A stretch of 64,000 bases of DNA from Carex sylvatica (Eukaryota; Streptophyta; Magnoliopsida; Poales; Cyperaceae). The stretch is taken from contig CAXKVR010000048.1 of the NCBI GenBank assembly GCA_964058845.1, positions 528,372 through 592,371 on the forward strand. Direction: 5' to 3'. Both the position numbers and the translations under genes were made by a program. Within the stretch, counting starts at the first letter, position 1. The number at the start of each line of letters is the position of its first letter. This document shows, in pieces, positions 46,636 through 58,208 of the stretch. Under the pieces are notes generated by a model. It ran no database searches. It was not told where the DNA came from and saw only the letters and a list, made by a program, of their open reading frames with translations.

Positions 46636-46809
46636 TTTGATATGAGTATATAAGGAAATCTAAAAGTAAAAATTAACTAAATCAATTACAAATACTTAAA
46701 ATTTGTTTTTGAAAAAAATAAAAAAGAAAAAACTTACAATTCAGCTGAGAAGAAGAAGAGGTTCAGTGAAAATGACTTGTGAAATGAATCTCTCTGTCTC
46801 CAGGAATGG

Positions 46810-47019
46810 GTTTTATACGGATGGTGGCCGCATCCCCTAGAAGCGACCGTGGCCGCATCCTCTAGAAGCGACCCAAATAACTGGCCGCTTTGCCTAGATG
46901 CGGCCACGTAAAAGGTGGCCGCTTCTAGGGGATGCAGCCATGGCATTTTTAAAATTTTCAGGAAAAAATGGTGTTTTGGTTTATTATTTTTTGAATTATG
47001 GTATATTTAAAAATTTCGG
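46810..47019 (-). repeat. surviving TIR of MULE-3
   Basis: Read on the minus strand from 47019 it begins ccgaaatttttaaatatacc, the same type of end as the other MULEs here, and continues into a GC-rich segment of repeated ggccgc and aagcgacc words that fold back on themselves (gcatcccctagaagcg and cgcttctaggggatgc). No opposite TIR was found, so the element is truncated. Confidence 0.75.
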
Positions 47020-48825
47020 GATATATATAGATGAATTGAAATTTTAATTGGGTTTCAAAAATATAACTAAAACTGATTGAAATAAATTTATCAACTAAAA
47101 TTAAAATCGAACTGGATTGATAAATCAAACTAAATTTCAAACCGAATTACATAGGATAATATATAGTGATTAAATTTTATTATACATATGGAGGATAATA
47201 TTGTTCTCTTCAATATTTATAATAAAATTAGATTATAAATTTATAATTAGTTTAGTTTTGAAATTAAATGAGGGTTAGTGAATAATTTATGCTCATGCCG
47301 TGACTAAACCATGCGTGTTGCGTTTCTGTCTGTCTGTCTAACCTGTTGTGTAACCGAATTTTTATTAATAGGAAAAAACAAAACAAATTAATCGACAATA
47401 GTTAACGAATTCAACATAGTGTTCAAATTAATCAAATTAATTAAATTCTTAATTAACAAAATAAAATAAAGTAAAAAGGATGTTAGTGTCTATAACGTCC
47501 GGACTCAGAAAAGATGTTAATTATCAAATGCCGGACACTATAAGTCATAACATCCTGATTGATTAAATTAATTAAATCCGTAATTAATAAAATGAAATAA
47601 AATAAAATAAACAGGATGTTAATTTTTATAACGCCGGACTCAGAGAAGGAGTTAATTAATTATTAAACTTGAGAAATTATTCGAATGTCATTTGAATGAT
47701 AACTTGTATTGGTGCAAACAGAATTCATATCCCCTCAGGTTAGCTGACTGAGTACAATTAAAATGAACAGTTTTCTTTTAACTTAGCACGAATCTCAAAG
47801 CACAATATAGTACTCTATCTGGAATAGACACCAGGTGAGAGTAAATCTGAACTGTTCGTTTGAATTGTCTTGAGTCAGGTACTTGGGAGGATACGGATCC
47901 GGTGCAAACATGCATTGTGAATGTAAATAATTAAAAGTTTGGACTTTATTAGTTTTAGTGTGGATGCTTTCAGCGTGCCTAGTAATAAATTTCTTTTTTG
48001 GGTTCGGATGTTGTAGACAATAACGTTCCGATTTTTTTTAGTTATTTTATTGATTAAGGGTTTAATTGATTTCACTCATTTGGAAGTTATGGTTTATAAC
48101 ATTTGATGGAACGTTATAAACCATAACAGTTTCTTATATTTTGAAATCTGCCCAAGTCATTAATTATTGTCAATCATTTATTTTTATGTTTTTTCTATTA
48201 ATAAAAATATTGGTGTCGGACTGTCAAATAATTCTAAACAGTCTCGTATCCTCTCAAGTATTGTAGAGGATTACCCTCACTTTACGGTTTGAGATTCAGG
48301 CTTTCACAGGGTGCAATATTATTGGACTTTGAGATTCGTGCAAAGTTAAAAAGAACGGTTCATATCTAGTAATCGTAAAAGATTCCCTTATCAGGTATTG
48401 GAGAGGATGTGAATTCATTCTAAAATTGCTACTCATCTAAAGGACATAATTTGGATGAGGAATCAACAACAGATTTCATTAAAATAAATAAAATATAGAA
48501 GATGATTTAATTACTGATGAGATAAAATGAAAATTCCTACTAAATGCTGGCGAAGAAAAATTAAGAATGATTGGAAATTGAAAATGCGTGTGAGACATAT
48601 TACAAGAAAAACTGATAGATATTCAAATATAATAATTACAAAAATAGATAGGCAACAGATAGCGATTCTAGAGAATTAAACCTATCCGGCATGGGCCGCT
48701 GTGTAAGGAATTCGAAACAGTTATATGGTGATGGGTATAGGCCATGAAAAAATATATTCAGTTATATGGGCTTTTATATTTTATAATTTGGAAGAAAATT
48801 TGAGGAGTAAATGGGAGAGTTGGAC
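47020..48825. other. AT-rich intergenic sequence with a 129-bp duplication
   Basis: Two copies of about 85 bp (from ttaattaaattcttaatt to ggactcagaaaag, and from ttaattaaatccgtaatt to ggactcagagaag) start near 47437 and 47566. No gene supported. Confidence 0.5.
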
Positions 48826-49217
48826 TATGGTGCATTGCAATGTATAGCATTTTTTATACATTGAATTATAAATTATCGAATTCAAAATTCAAATAACTGA
48901 TCCAAACCGTTAATCTTGTTCTTCATATTAATATGTATTTGGAGACCAAATTTTATATTTTTTTTGAATTTTTTTACTATTTTCTTAGATTTATCGAAAA
49001 TCACTATTTTTTTATGGTCCATATTTGTCTGAAAACAACGATTTTCAATAAATCTAAAAAAATAGTAATTTTTTTTCAAAAAAAATGTAAAATTTGGTCT
49101 CCAAACACATATTAATATGGAGAACAAGATGAACGGTTTGGATCGGTTATTTGAACTTTAAATCCAATGATTATTAGTCTAATATACAAAAATGTTTATA
49201 CATTTCAATGTACCATA
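48826..49217. mobile_element. hairpin MITE, copy H2
   Basis: 392 bp with inverted ends (tatggtgcattgcaatgtata and tacatttcaatgtaccata) and the shared core ggagaccaaattttatattt in both arms. Followed by (CT)n(TA)n. No clear TSD. Confidence 0.75.
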
Positions 49218-49221
49218 CCCA

Positions 49222-49252
<31 letters not shown>

Positions 49253-50920
49253 GTATATTCTATGTGATGTGTTTTTTTAATCATAGAAATACAAAGTTTC
49301 AGTAAAATCACATACGTTGTGTTGACAGGAAATACAAATAAGAAAATGTATTGGTAATATGTATAATCAATAAAGTAATATATAAAGAAATAAATAATGG
49401 CTAATAAGAATGTTAACAAAAAAATCTAAACCTTAAAAAAAAAAAAGGTTAACAAAAAATCTAAAAAATAAATGTGCGCTTATTGAATACAAAATATTTT
49501 TTCTTTCGACAAAAAAAAATTTCAACAATTTTATATACAATATGTGAAATGAGACAAACAATATAAAATAATATTTTTTATAATAACAAATTATTTACAG
49601 ATTTGTAACTATAGAAGATCTGAAAAAATCATGAATAGAACGGTTGGTGATCCTCCATTATTCCACATACTGTACATGTTCGCATTATTACGCGCGGCAT
49701 GGATAGGAATAGGATATGATTGGGAAAGGATAATTAATTTTGTTGCGACGTTGCGAGCTACTCCATCTATTTGGTTTTTCGTACTAATATTCCACTATTC
49801 CTTGTTTATTTCATTCATTCGTTATCTTCAAAAGAACTTAATTTGTCTTATCCGCATGCATATTCAAATTCAACAGTGTTGGTCAAGTAATCACCTTGAC
49901 CGCGTGTTTATGAAGAGACTAGACATTCATGTACCTGTACCGTTCCGTTCCGTTCCGTTCATGTATCTAGCATTCTAGCTGCACTACATGCATCTAAGTT
50001 CGTTTGCTGGTGCACTTGTATGTGTGGAATTCATGGATATACCTTGAAAATGTGATAGCCTAGAAGCCAGGTGTCAAGTCTAGAGATTCCCAAAATGTGA
50101 TAGCCTAGCCTAGCTATGCTCAAAATTTCAGCTTTTGTGTGCTCTGAATGCATCTGTTTCAAATATTGCATGCAGTTCGGTTCGCATCTTAGAAACAGGG
50201 ACCTTTTTCTTGTTGTTTCGTATTATGTGAATATACTTAGTTAATTCATCTGCTGTTATTCTTCAGGAATAACAGGAATCTGCAATTTCAATTTTAACTT
50301 CAGAAATAGTGTTATCCACATATCGATTTGTGCTTTTAAATATTTTTCAAAATAAGAAAAACAAAAACATAAATAATAATAAATACAACTAATTTGTATT
50401 ATGAAATTTTAATAAATTACAAAATTTTATCATATCATATATCATTTCTATTCATATAAATTTTTTTTTTGATAAAAATTGGAGGTCAAGCCACCCAACT
50501 ATTTAATACTTTGTTATTATAACAAAGGATTATTATAACAAATGATTTTCTCCATTCATATTTTGAATCTAAGACCTCTCACATAGAGACCATTTGCCTT
50601 TGCCACTAGATTAAATGCTAGTTCTCCATATAATTTTATTTATAAGTATACATTAAAGATGGTCTTTATTTGTATCATTTTTCGTTATAATTACAAAAAA
50701 AAAATCTTTATTCTTGTTCGTATCGGATAATTAAGTTAAGAAAAAATAAATATTATTTTTATTTATTTTTTCAAACATGATAAAGAGTTGGATAAAAAGA
50801 TAACAGGATGTCACAGGTGTATCTCGATCGCTTTCATCATTAATTCAACTATATTAATTTCCAAATGCAAGTACAGTGAATCTATCAAAGCCAGGTGTCG
50901 CAAATCTAGTCGTCCTCACT
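49218..50920. other. AT-rich intergenic sequence
   Basis: A (CT)n(TA)n microsatellite at 49224-49252. The frame at 49631-49978 (115 aa from a true ATG) is hydrophobic but has no motif or splice support, so I do not call it. Nothing else seen. Confidence 0.45.
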
Positions 50921-50929
50921 TTCCTATGA

Positions 50930-51237
50930 GAATTCGTATCCTCTGCATTAACTAAAAAATAAATCTTTTGAGTTAATATATTTGGACTGTTCGATCAGCT
51001 TTAAAATTCATGTGAATTACATCCTCACTATTATTAAAGGCCCTCTATATTTTAAGTGGGAGCTGGATGAACTTCGTTTACAATCGATATTTATTAACTC
51101 AAAAGATATTTTTTACTACATGTGAATTACAACCGATATTTATTAAAGGCCCTCTATATTTTACTACATGTGAATTACAACCGATATTTATTAACTCAAA
51201 AGATGTTTTTTTGAGTTAATGCAGACGATGTGGACTT
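50930..51237. mobile_element. Mutator-type MITE, 'gcattaactcaaaa' family, copy C
   Basis: 308 bp with ends gaattcgtatcctctgcatt and its approximate inverse, and a perfect 9-bp TSD ttcctatga (50921-50929, 51238-51246). The interior contains a tandem duplication of a block including ctacatgtgaattacaaccg (51116 and 51165). Confidence 0.85.
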
Positions 51238-51246
51238 TTCCTATGA

Positions 51247-51652
51247 CGTGCAGTGCAGGCTTATATTTTAAAATTTTATTGTCACAAGTAGTAATATTGT
51301 CGAAATTTTTTACATTATTTTTTTCTCTATTATCGATATTTATTTATTTATTAATAATTTTTTTGGGTAATGTTGAACTGATCAACTGGTTTATAATAAA
51401 TTTTTTAAATAAATTAAGTTCTTAAATAGTTAAATTATATTACAAATTCGTTAAGTTAAATCATAATACACGTATATATAATATTGTTTCATTCGATCGG
51501 AATCGGTTCAAAATTCCTTCGTTATTTTTTCGTTTAGTTCAACATTGATAAACAAATTAAAATATTCAAAAGAATGAATGTATCCGTATATATGAGCTCC
51601 GATCCTTAATTATTAAAGTTGATGTATTGACTGACATTGCAACAATATGAAT
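51247..51652. other. AT-rich intergenic sequence
   Basis: No gene supported; the frame ending at 51425 is AT-rich chance sequence. Confidence 0.5.
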
Positions 51653-51661
51653 GTATTATGA

Positions 51662-52785
51662 CCGAAATTTTTATAAATACCAAAAAAAAACATAAAATTA
51701 CGGAATCTATCTACTATTCGAATGAAATTCGAAAAATGCCCAATCCGGTTATCCAATAACCGGATTTGGAACAAATTTCCGGTTAACCATTCACCGGATT
51801 TTTTTATTTTTTATTTTTTTTATTTTTTATTTTTTTAAGTACTTCCGGTTAATGGTGCACCGGTTTTTTGGTTTTTTGGTTTTTTTCTTTTTTTTTTTAA
51901 CAGAAATTTTTTTTTAAACAGAATTTTTTTATTTTTTGTATTAAATATTAGAAATGTTGAATATATTTCTTTAAAAATAGATGGAATACAATATAATTTG
52001 ATTTATTAGAAAGACTGCAACAAATAACTCGGATCAATATTTTTCAGGCCGGATTTTTTGCGGCTGTAAGAAAAATTAATATATTTCTTTGTGTGTTATT
52101 GGGAAAAAATAAAAATGCTTAGATTATGAGTTATTGATCCCGGTTCAAAAGTCACTTCTAGGTAATCCAGAAAATATTGTGATCTTTCTAGTACATTTAA
52201 TTTATTAAAAGTTGTATCTATTTTGAGAATTCTTTTTTAATAACAACCATTAAATAAATTAAAGTTTTTATTTTTTTCAAAAATAGATACAACTTTTAAT
52301 AAATTAAATTTACTAAAAAGATCACAATATTTTCTGAATTACCTAGAAGTGACTTTTGAACCGGGATCAATAACTCAGAATCTAAGCATTTTTATTTTTT
52401 TCCAATAACACATAAAGAAATATATTAATTTTTCTTACAGCCGCGAAAAATCCGGCCTGAAAAATATTGATCCGGGTTATTTGTTGCAGTCTTTCTAATA
52501 AATCAAATTATATTGTATTCCATCTATTTTCAAAGAAATATATTCAACATTTCTAATATTTAATACAAAAAAAAAATTCTGTTTAAAAAAAACTTAAAAA
52601 AAAAAAAAAAATTTCCGGTTAATGGTTAACCGGATTTATTGTTTTGAGTCCGGGAAGCTGTTGACCGGAAATGTGTCCCAAATCCGGTTATTGGATAACC
52701 GGATTGGGCATTTTTCGAATTTCATTCGAATAGTGGGTAGATTCCGTAATTTTATGTTTTTTTTGGGTATTTATAAAAATTTCGG
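51662..52785. mobile_element. MULE-4: 1124-bp palindromic non-autonomous MULE
   Basis: Nearly the whole element is a palindrome: arms of about 550 bp meet near 52223. The ends are ccgaaatttttataaatacc and its inverse, matching the MULE end type. Perfect 9-bp TSD gtattatga at 51653-51661 and 52786-52794. Inside each arm are copies of ccggttatccaataaccgg, itself a palindrome. No coding capacity, so it depends on a transposase from elsewhere. It is inserted at the left edge of hairpin H0. Confidence 0.93.
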
Positions 52786-52792
52786 GTATTAT

Positions 52793-53211
52793 GAGGAGGG
52801 TTCAAATACCACTATTTTTTGTGCCTCCATCATGCATATTTCTAATTTTTAAAACTTTAATAACTCAAAATTTAAAATTTAAAAGTCAAAATAAAACTGT
52901 TAGATGTGATCTACGTTATTTTCTCTATGTATTTATTAAAAATCATCACATTTTTTTTTTAATGTGAATCAATAAGTTCAAAAATCAACATCTAGAAATC
53001 ATCCACATTAGTGCGTTTTTTTACAAGCTCTTGATGACAATCAAAATAAAATTGAAATATCATAATTTTTTACACGTGCATAAATAAAATGATGTAGATT
53101 ATATCCAACGGTTTTATTTTAACTTTTAAGTTTTAAATTTTGAATTATTAAAGTTTTTAAAAATGGAGACATGGTGGAGGCACAAAAAATGGAGGCATTT
53201 GAACCCACCTC
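52793..53211. mobile_element. hairpin MITE, copy H0 (older than MULE-4)
   Basis: 419 bp with ends gaggagggttcaaata and tttgaacccacctc. Its 9-bp TSD atgtattat is at 53212-53220 on the right and at 51651-51659 on the left, because MULE-4 later inserted across its left edge. Its core differs from that of the 53-56 kb copies. Confidence 0.85.
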
Positions 53212-53460
53212 ATGTATTATATATGTTTCTGTAGTGAATATATGATGGTAAGAATGGGAGAGTATCCACGACCAATACTATTGGTATACCCTCGCGAATA
53301 CTACCGTTGCTAATAAAAAAAATACTTTTTTGTCAGTATACTCTCGTGGATATATAATCAATTTTATCCTCACGGATACTCTCTCATTCTTGTAGTTTAT
53401 ATGCTGATATTATATTCATATTATGATATATATGAAGGACATTATATAGATAGACTATGG

Positions 53461-53841
53461 TGAGTTGCGAAGTAATGATTTTGTTTTACTTCACGCTCAT
53501 TTCTCCTTTTCAAAGATCAAATAGTCGATCTGCACCGCTCAACATGATATCCATATTGAAATGTGCTTGGAGACTAAATTTTATATTTTTTGGAAATTTT
53601 TTACTAATTTTTTAGATAGGTAAAAAATTATTGTTTTTGAACAGACTCTGAACCATAAAAATAGTGATTTTGAAATATCCTAAAAAAATAGTAAACAATT
53701 TTCTAAAAAATGAAAATTTGGTCTCCTAGCATATTTTAATATAGAGATCATGTTGAGCGATTTGAATTGTCTCTTCAAAGTTTCAAATATAGAAAATACG
53801 AACATGAAAGTAAACAAGATCATTAATTACATCGCAACTCA
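53461..53841. mobile_element. hairpin MITE, copy H3
   Basis: About 381 bp; ends tgagttgcgaagtaat and attacatcgcaactca are inverse, with the shared core (cttggagactaaatttta and aaaatttggtctcctag). Confidence 0.75.
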
Positions 53842-53934
53842 GTACTTTCTGCAATATTAATTCGTTGACAGTCCTAATCATAGAGATAGCAATTAAGATG
53901 CTATATTTTTTATATGTGATATATATATATATAG

Positions 53935-54356
53935 AGTATAGCTAAATTGATACCGGTAGCACTTCGATCTAAGTACTTACGGGATCAAATTTTAGTATTT
54001 GATGTTAAAAAAATAAATTCAAACCGTTAGATGTTCAATTTATATTAAAATGTGCTTAGAGACCAAATTTTACATTTTTCGAAATTTTTTACTATTTATT
54101 AAGCTGGTTTGAAAATCGTTGTTTTTATTAAATTTCTGCAGCATTGAAAAACAGCGGTTTTCAAACCAGCTTAATAAATAGTAAAAAAATTCTAAAAAAT
54201 GTAAAATTTGGTCTCCAAGCACATTTTAATGTAAATTGAACAACTAACGGTTTGGATTTATTGTCGGTTTGGATTTATTGTTTGAACATCAAACACTAAA
54301 ATTTGACCTCGTAAGCACTTAGGTTGAAGTGCTACCAGTAGCAATTTAGCCATACT
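53935..54356. mobile_element. hairpin MITE, copy H4
   Basis: 422 bp; ends agtatagctaaattgata and caatttagccatact are inverse. Shared core in both arms. Bordered on both sides by (TA)n, which hides any TSD. Confidence 0.8.
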
Positions 54357-54374
54357 ATATATATATATATATAT

Positions 54375-54513
54375 GAGGAGAGATCCAATTACACCATTTT
54401 ATAGTGACACATCTTGACACCATATTTTTTATAAGTCATTTTTGAAAATCCAAACAGACGATCCCTCCTCTATGGTGTCAAGATGTGTCACCATTATGTA
54501 ATTTGATCCCTCC
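54375..54513. mobile_element. short hairpin MITE, copy H5
   Basis: 139 bp; arms gaggagagatccaatta... and ...taatttgatccctcc pair over about 50 bp, with gacacatcttgacacca in both. It lacks the shared core. (TA)n on both sides. Confidence 0.75.
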
Positions 54514-54528
54514 TATATATATATAGAG

Positions 54529-54948
54529 GTTGGCTACTCTACTTAGATAAGCATATGACGGTATATGCTCATAAGTTATTTTTTCGTTTTCAAAATCTAA
54601 AAAGTTGATATGAACCGTTAGATGTGATTTCTATATTGAAATGTGCTTGGAGACCAAATTTTACATTTTTCTGAATTTTTTATTATTTATTAAGCCACTT
54701 TGAAAATCGTTGATCCAACGGTGGTTTAACAAAATAGTAAAATCAGAAGCTACCGTTGGATTAGCGATTTTCAAAGTGGCTTAATAAATAGTAAAAAAAT
54801 TCAGAAAAATGTAAAATTTGGTCTCCAAGCACATTTCAATACAGAGATCAAATCTAACGGTTCAGATCAACATTTTGGATTTTGAAAATGGAAAAAATGA
54901 CTTATGAGCATATACCCTCATATGCTTATGTAAGTAGAGTAGCCAACC
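54529..54948. mobile_element. hairpin MITE, copy H6
   Basis: 420 bp; ends ggttggctactctactta and its inverse, arms nearly perfectly paired for about 190 bp, shared core, and a central pair gatccaacggtg/taccgttggat. Flanked by (TA)n on the left and a C-run plus (CT)n(TA)n on the right. Confidence 0.85.
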
Positions 54949-54995
54949 CCCCCCCCCCCCCTCTCTCTCTTTCTCTATATATATATATATATATT

Positions 54996-55397
54996 GAGGA
55001 GGGTTCAAATGCACCCAAATACTCCCTATATTTTAAATCTTTTTTCTCCGTTTTCAAAGTCCGAATAGTCAATTCGAACCGTTAGATGCGATATATATAT
55101 TAATATGTGCTTGGAGACCAAATTTTATATTTTTAAATTTTTTATTTATTTATTAAGCCACTTTGAAAATCATTGATCCAATGGTCCAAAAAAATGTAAA
55201 ATCAGCAATTTTCAAAGTGGCTTAATAAATAGTAAAAAAATTTCAAAAAATATAAAATTTGGTCTCCAAGCACATCTTAATATATAGATCGCATTTAACG
55301 GTTCGGATTGACTATTCGAACTTTGAAAACAGAGAAAAAGAATTTGAAAGATAGGGTGCATTTGGGTGCACAAAAATTTAGGTGCATTTGAACCCTC

Positions 55398-55400
<3 letters not shown>
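54996..55400. mobile_element. hairpin MITE, copy H7
   Basis: 405 bp; ends gaggagggttcaaatgcacc and gcatttgaaccctcctc, shared core, (TA)n on both sides. Its ends match those of H0 although its neighbours' ends do not. Confidence 0.85.

Positions 55401-55430
<30 letters not shown>
55401..55430. repeat. (TA)n microsatellite between hairpins H7 and H8
   Basis: An uninterrupted run of about 29 bases of alternating T and A separates two hairpin elements. Confidence 0.9.
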
Positions 55431-55432
<2 letters not shown>

Positions 55433-55434
55433 TA

Positions 55435-55847
55435 GGCTAATATACAATCGATTGTTCCTAGCCTTCCATGCAACCAAGTCATTTTCTGATTTTTAAAGTC
55501 CAAATGATCGATCCAAACCGTTAAATGTGATCTCCATATTAAAATGTGCTAGGAGACCAAATTTTACATTTTTTGAATTTTTTTTACTATTTATTAAGCC
55601 ACTTTGAAAATCGTTGATCCAACGGTGGCTTAACCAAACAGTAAAATCAGAAGCTACCGTTGGATCAGCGATTTCCAAAGTGGCTTAATAAATAGTAAAC
55701 AAATTTCAAAAAATATAAAATTCGGTCTCCTAGCACATTTTAATATGGCGATCACATCTAACAGTTTGGATCGATCATTTGAACTTTAAAAATCAGAAAA
55801 CGACTTGGTTGCACAGGAGGTTAGGAACAATCGATTGTATATTAGCC
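55435..55847. mobile_element. hairpin MITE, copy H8
   Basis: 413 bp; ends ggctaatatacaatcgattg and its inverse, shared core and the same central gatccaacggtggctt/taccgttggatc pair as H6. The right side runs into (CT)n(TA)n. Confidence 0.85.
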
Positions 55848-55848
55848 C

Positions 55849-55881
<33 letters not shown>

Positions 55882-58208
55882 AAGAAGTAACATATGTAGT
55901 GAACAAATTAACTAATAATCACATTATTGCTAAGTACCTTATAGACCGAACTAAGGACGAAAAACTAATAGATTTGAGTGGACCGACATCAATTATAGTA
56001 AACATTATTAGATGTCTACGTACAATGTAAAATAATTTTATACATGTCAAATGAAATTGTCATGACCCTGTATTAATTTTGCCATGTCAAATGAAATACA
56101 CATATTATTATGAAAATTATTGCGCATGTTCATGCATTGACTTCTCATAAATAAGAAATATATATATACAGTATGCACATAACATTTATTATAAGCATTT
56201 AAAATAAATAAATGTAGGATGTATTACAGGTCAAATACTGAGAAGAGAACCATTCCCTGTCTACATCAACCTTCTCTGGCTTCATAGCCTCCTCTCCTCT
56301 CTCTCTCTCTCACACACACACACTCACTCTGTGTGTGTGTATTTTCCTCTCTTACCTAATCAAATTTGGGTGCTAGCTGATTTGTATATATTTAACGGTG
56401 TAGGTGACATAATCAATGATGTATTGTTGGTGCAAACGTGGCAGAAGGAGAGATAGCAAGTTAGCAAGAACAAAATGCTTTGACTCCATCCATCTTCATC
56501 AGAATAATAAAGATAAAGAAAATACAGCAATAATTAAATCAATTTGAAAACAGAAAAGTCGTACTCTATTTAAATACAAATTAAAGTTGCTGTTGCAGCT
56601 GCTATTCACGCGTCATTCTAGGTACTTACCTTATCAAGTATATATTATCTAGGGGCAATTCAGATCCAGTGTAATACCTGACCTTGTACGTAGAATGATA
56701 TTTGACACGAATCTTAAAGCAGGTTTTTTTCATTTACTTTCTGTTAATTCTGATGTCTATCTATAAACAAGCAAAACAAAAACTATCATTTGACTTTGAG
56801 GTTGATGGCTATAGCTTCAAGTTTTAGTGTATTCACATAATTAAAAAATTATATAAGGTATGATTAACTTTCAAGCAATCAATCTTCTTTAACAAATAAT
56901 AATCTTTTTGTTTATTTTCTCTGTTGGTTACCAGTTCATCATTTGGGGGAAAATAAATAGCATTTCCCTCTTTGACTTTAAATAAATAGCATTAATTATA
57001 ACTCTCACTGAGTACTGGTGATACTGACTTATTTCTTTATTTTGTGCAAGTTCATAATTTACCACAAAGTAAAATAATCCAAAAGCAAATTAAGAAATTA
57101 AACAGTTAAAAGAGTACAACACCTACGTTTACCAACTCGACATAAATTTAAATATTTTTTTTAGTATGATCAGATGAGGACCAAAGCAAGACTCTCAAAT
57201 CACCCGATCGAAGTTAGCGATGCCAACTCAGACCGATGTAGAAGTAATCATACGAAACAATAATCAGTTTTTTTTAGCATTGATGTTATATAAGTTACAT
57301 TTAGGTTACATGAATTAGTGTTTATATTATATATATTTATAACGATTTGCAATTTTTTTTTTTTTTTTAAAAAAGATCACCAACCAAACTTGTATTAATT
57401 GTGAATCATATAGAAATCAAAGCTGGACGAAATGGGTAACTTTTTTGGGTTGTTGAACCTGATAAAAAGGCATGGAAGGTAATAATAGCAGTTTTAAGAT
57501 TTTTTATGACAATTAAAAATGACATGAATGATCGAGTTTATATATATAAATAGTTCAATTGTTCGTGTATGGTGAGGTATTAAAATGAAATTTAAGAGGT
57601 AATATATGGGTATTTAAATCTCAATAGACACAGTATATTAATTATAGGGACATTGTAAATCTTCCTTTTTAATTAATATAAAAAATTATTAAATTGTCAT
57701 CAATTGTAAATACGTCATTAGAATTAACAAACCGTAGAATTTCATCTACAACATAGAAAACATATATATGCATTAATTGTTCATAAATCATGATCATTCA
57801 TTAGGTTTTAATTATGTCTTAAGCTCCAAATTTTGAAGTCACAATATTACCAGCCTGAACCTTATTTCAAATAAAGAACTTTGTTCTTTATTTTCCCTAT
57901 AAATCTGTAATTGATATCGATTCCTTTACATGAAAGAATCACAGCTTGATCGAGCCATAGAATATGCTCTGCAAATTATAAACTTGGCTCAGATGCTTCT
58001 AAGTTCTAATTTCACTTTCAGTTTTGATATGTTATAGTTTCCAATATCGACTCGAAGTAGAATTCTTCTTCCTTGAGACGCGTGCGATCGATCTAGCATC
58101 GCCTGATGTACCACTCTTCACTGCCAAGAGAGTAATATATTTCTTCCTCATCTAATACCACTGAAGTTAGAAAAGAGTAGCCTTTCCTTTTATATATATA
58201 TATACATT
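55848..58208. other. intergenic sequence downstream of CYP707A
   Basis: No gene supported. It holds a (CT)n(CA)n(GT)n compound microsatellite at 56296-56340 and the CYP707A 3' UTR and poly(A) region next to 58208. Confidence 0.5.

Noticed and set aside
49631..49978. 115-aa hydrophobic frame from a true ATG
   Set aside because: No recognised motif, no splice context, AT-rich surroundings and a tandem ttccg stretch near its end; chance frame is more likely.
51781..51900. T-rich tract in MULE-4 as a poly(A) tail of a retroelement
   Set aside because: It lies inside the palindrome arm and has its complement at 52560-52620, so it belongs to the MULE.
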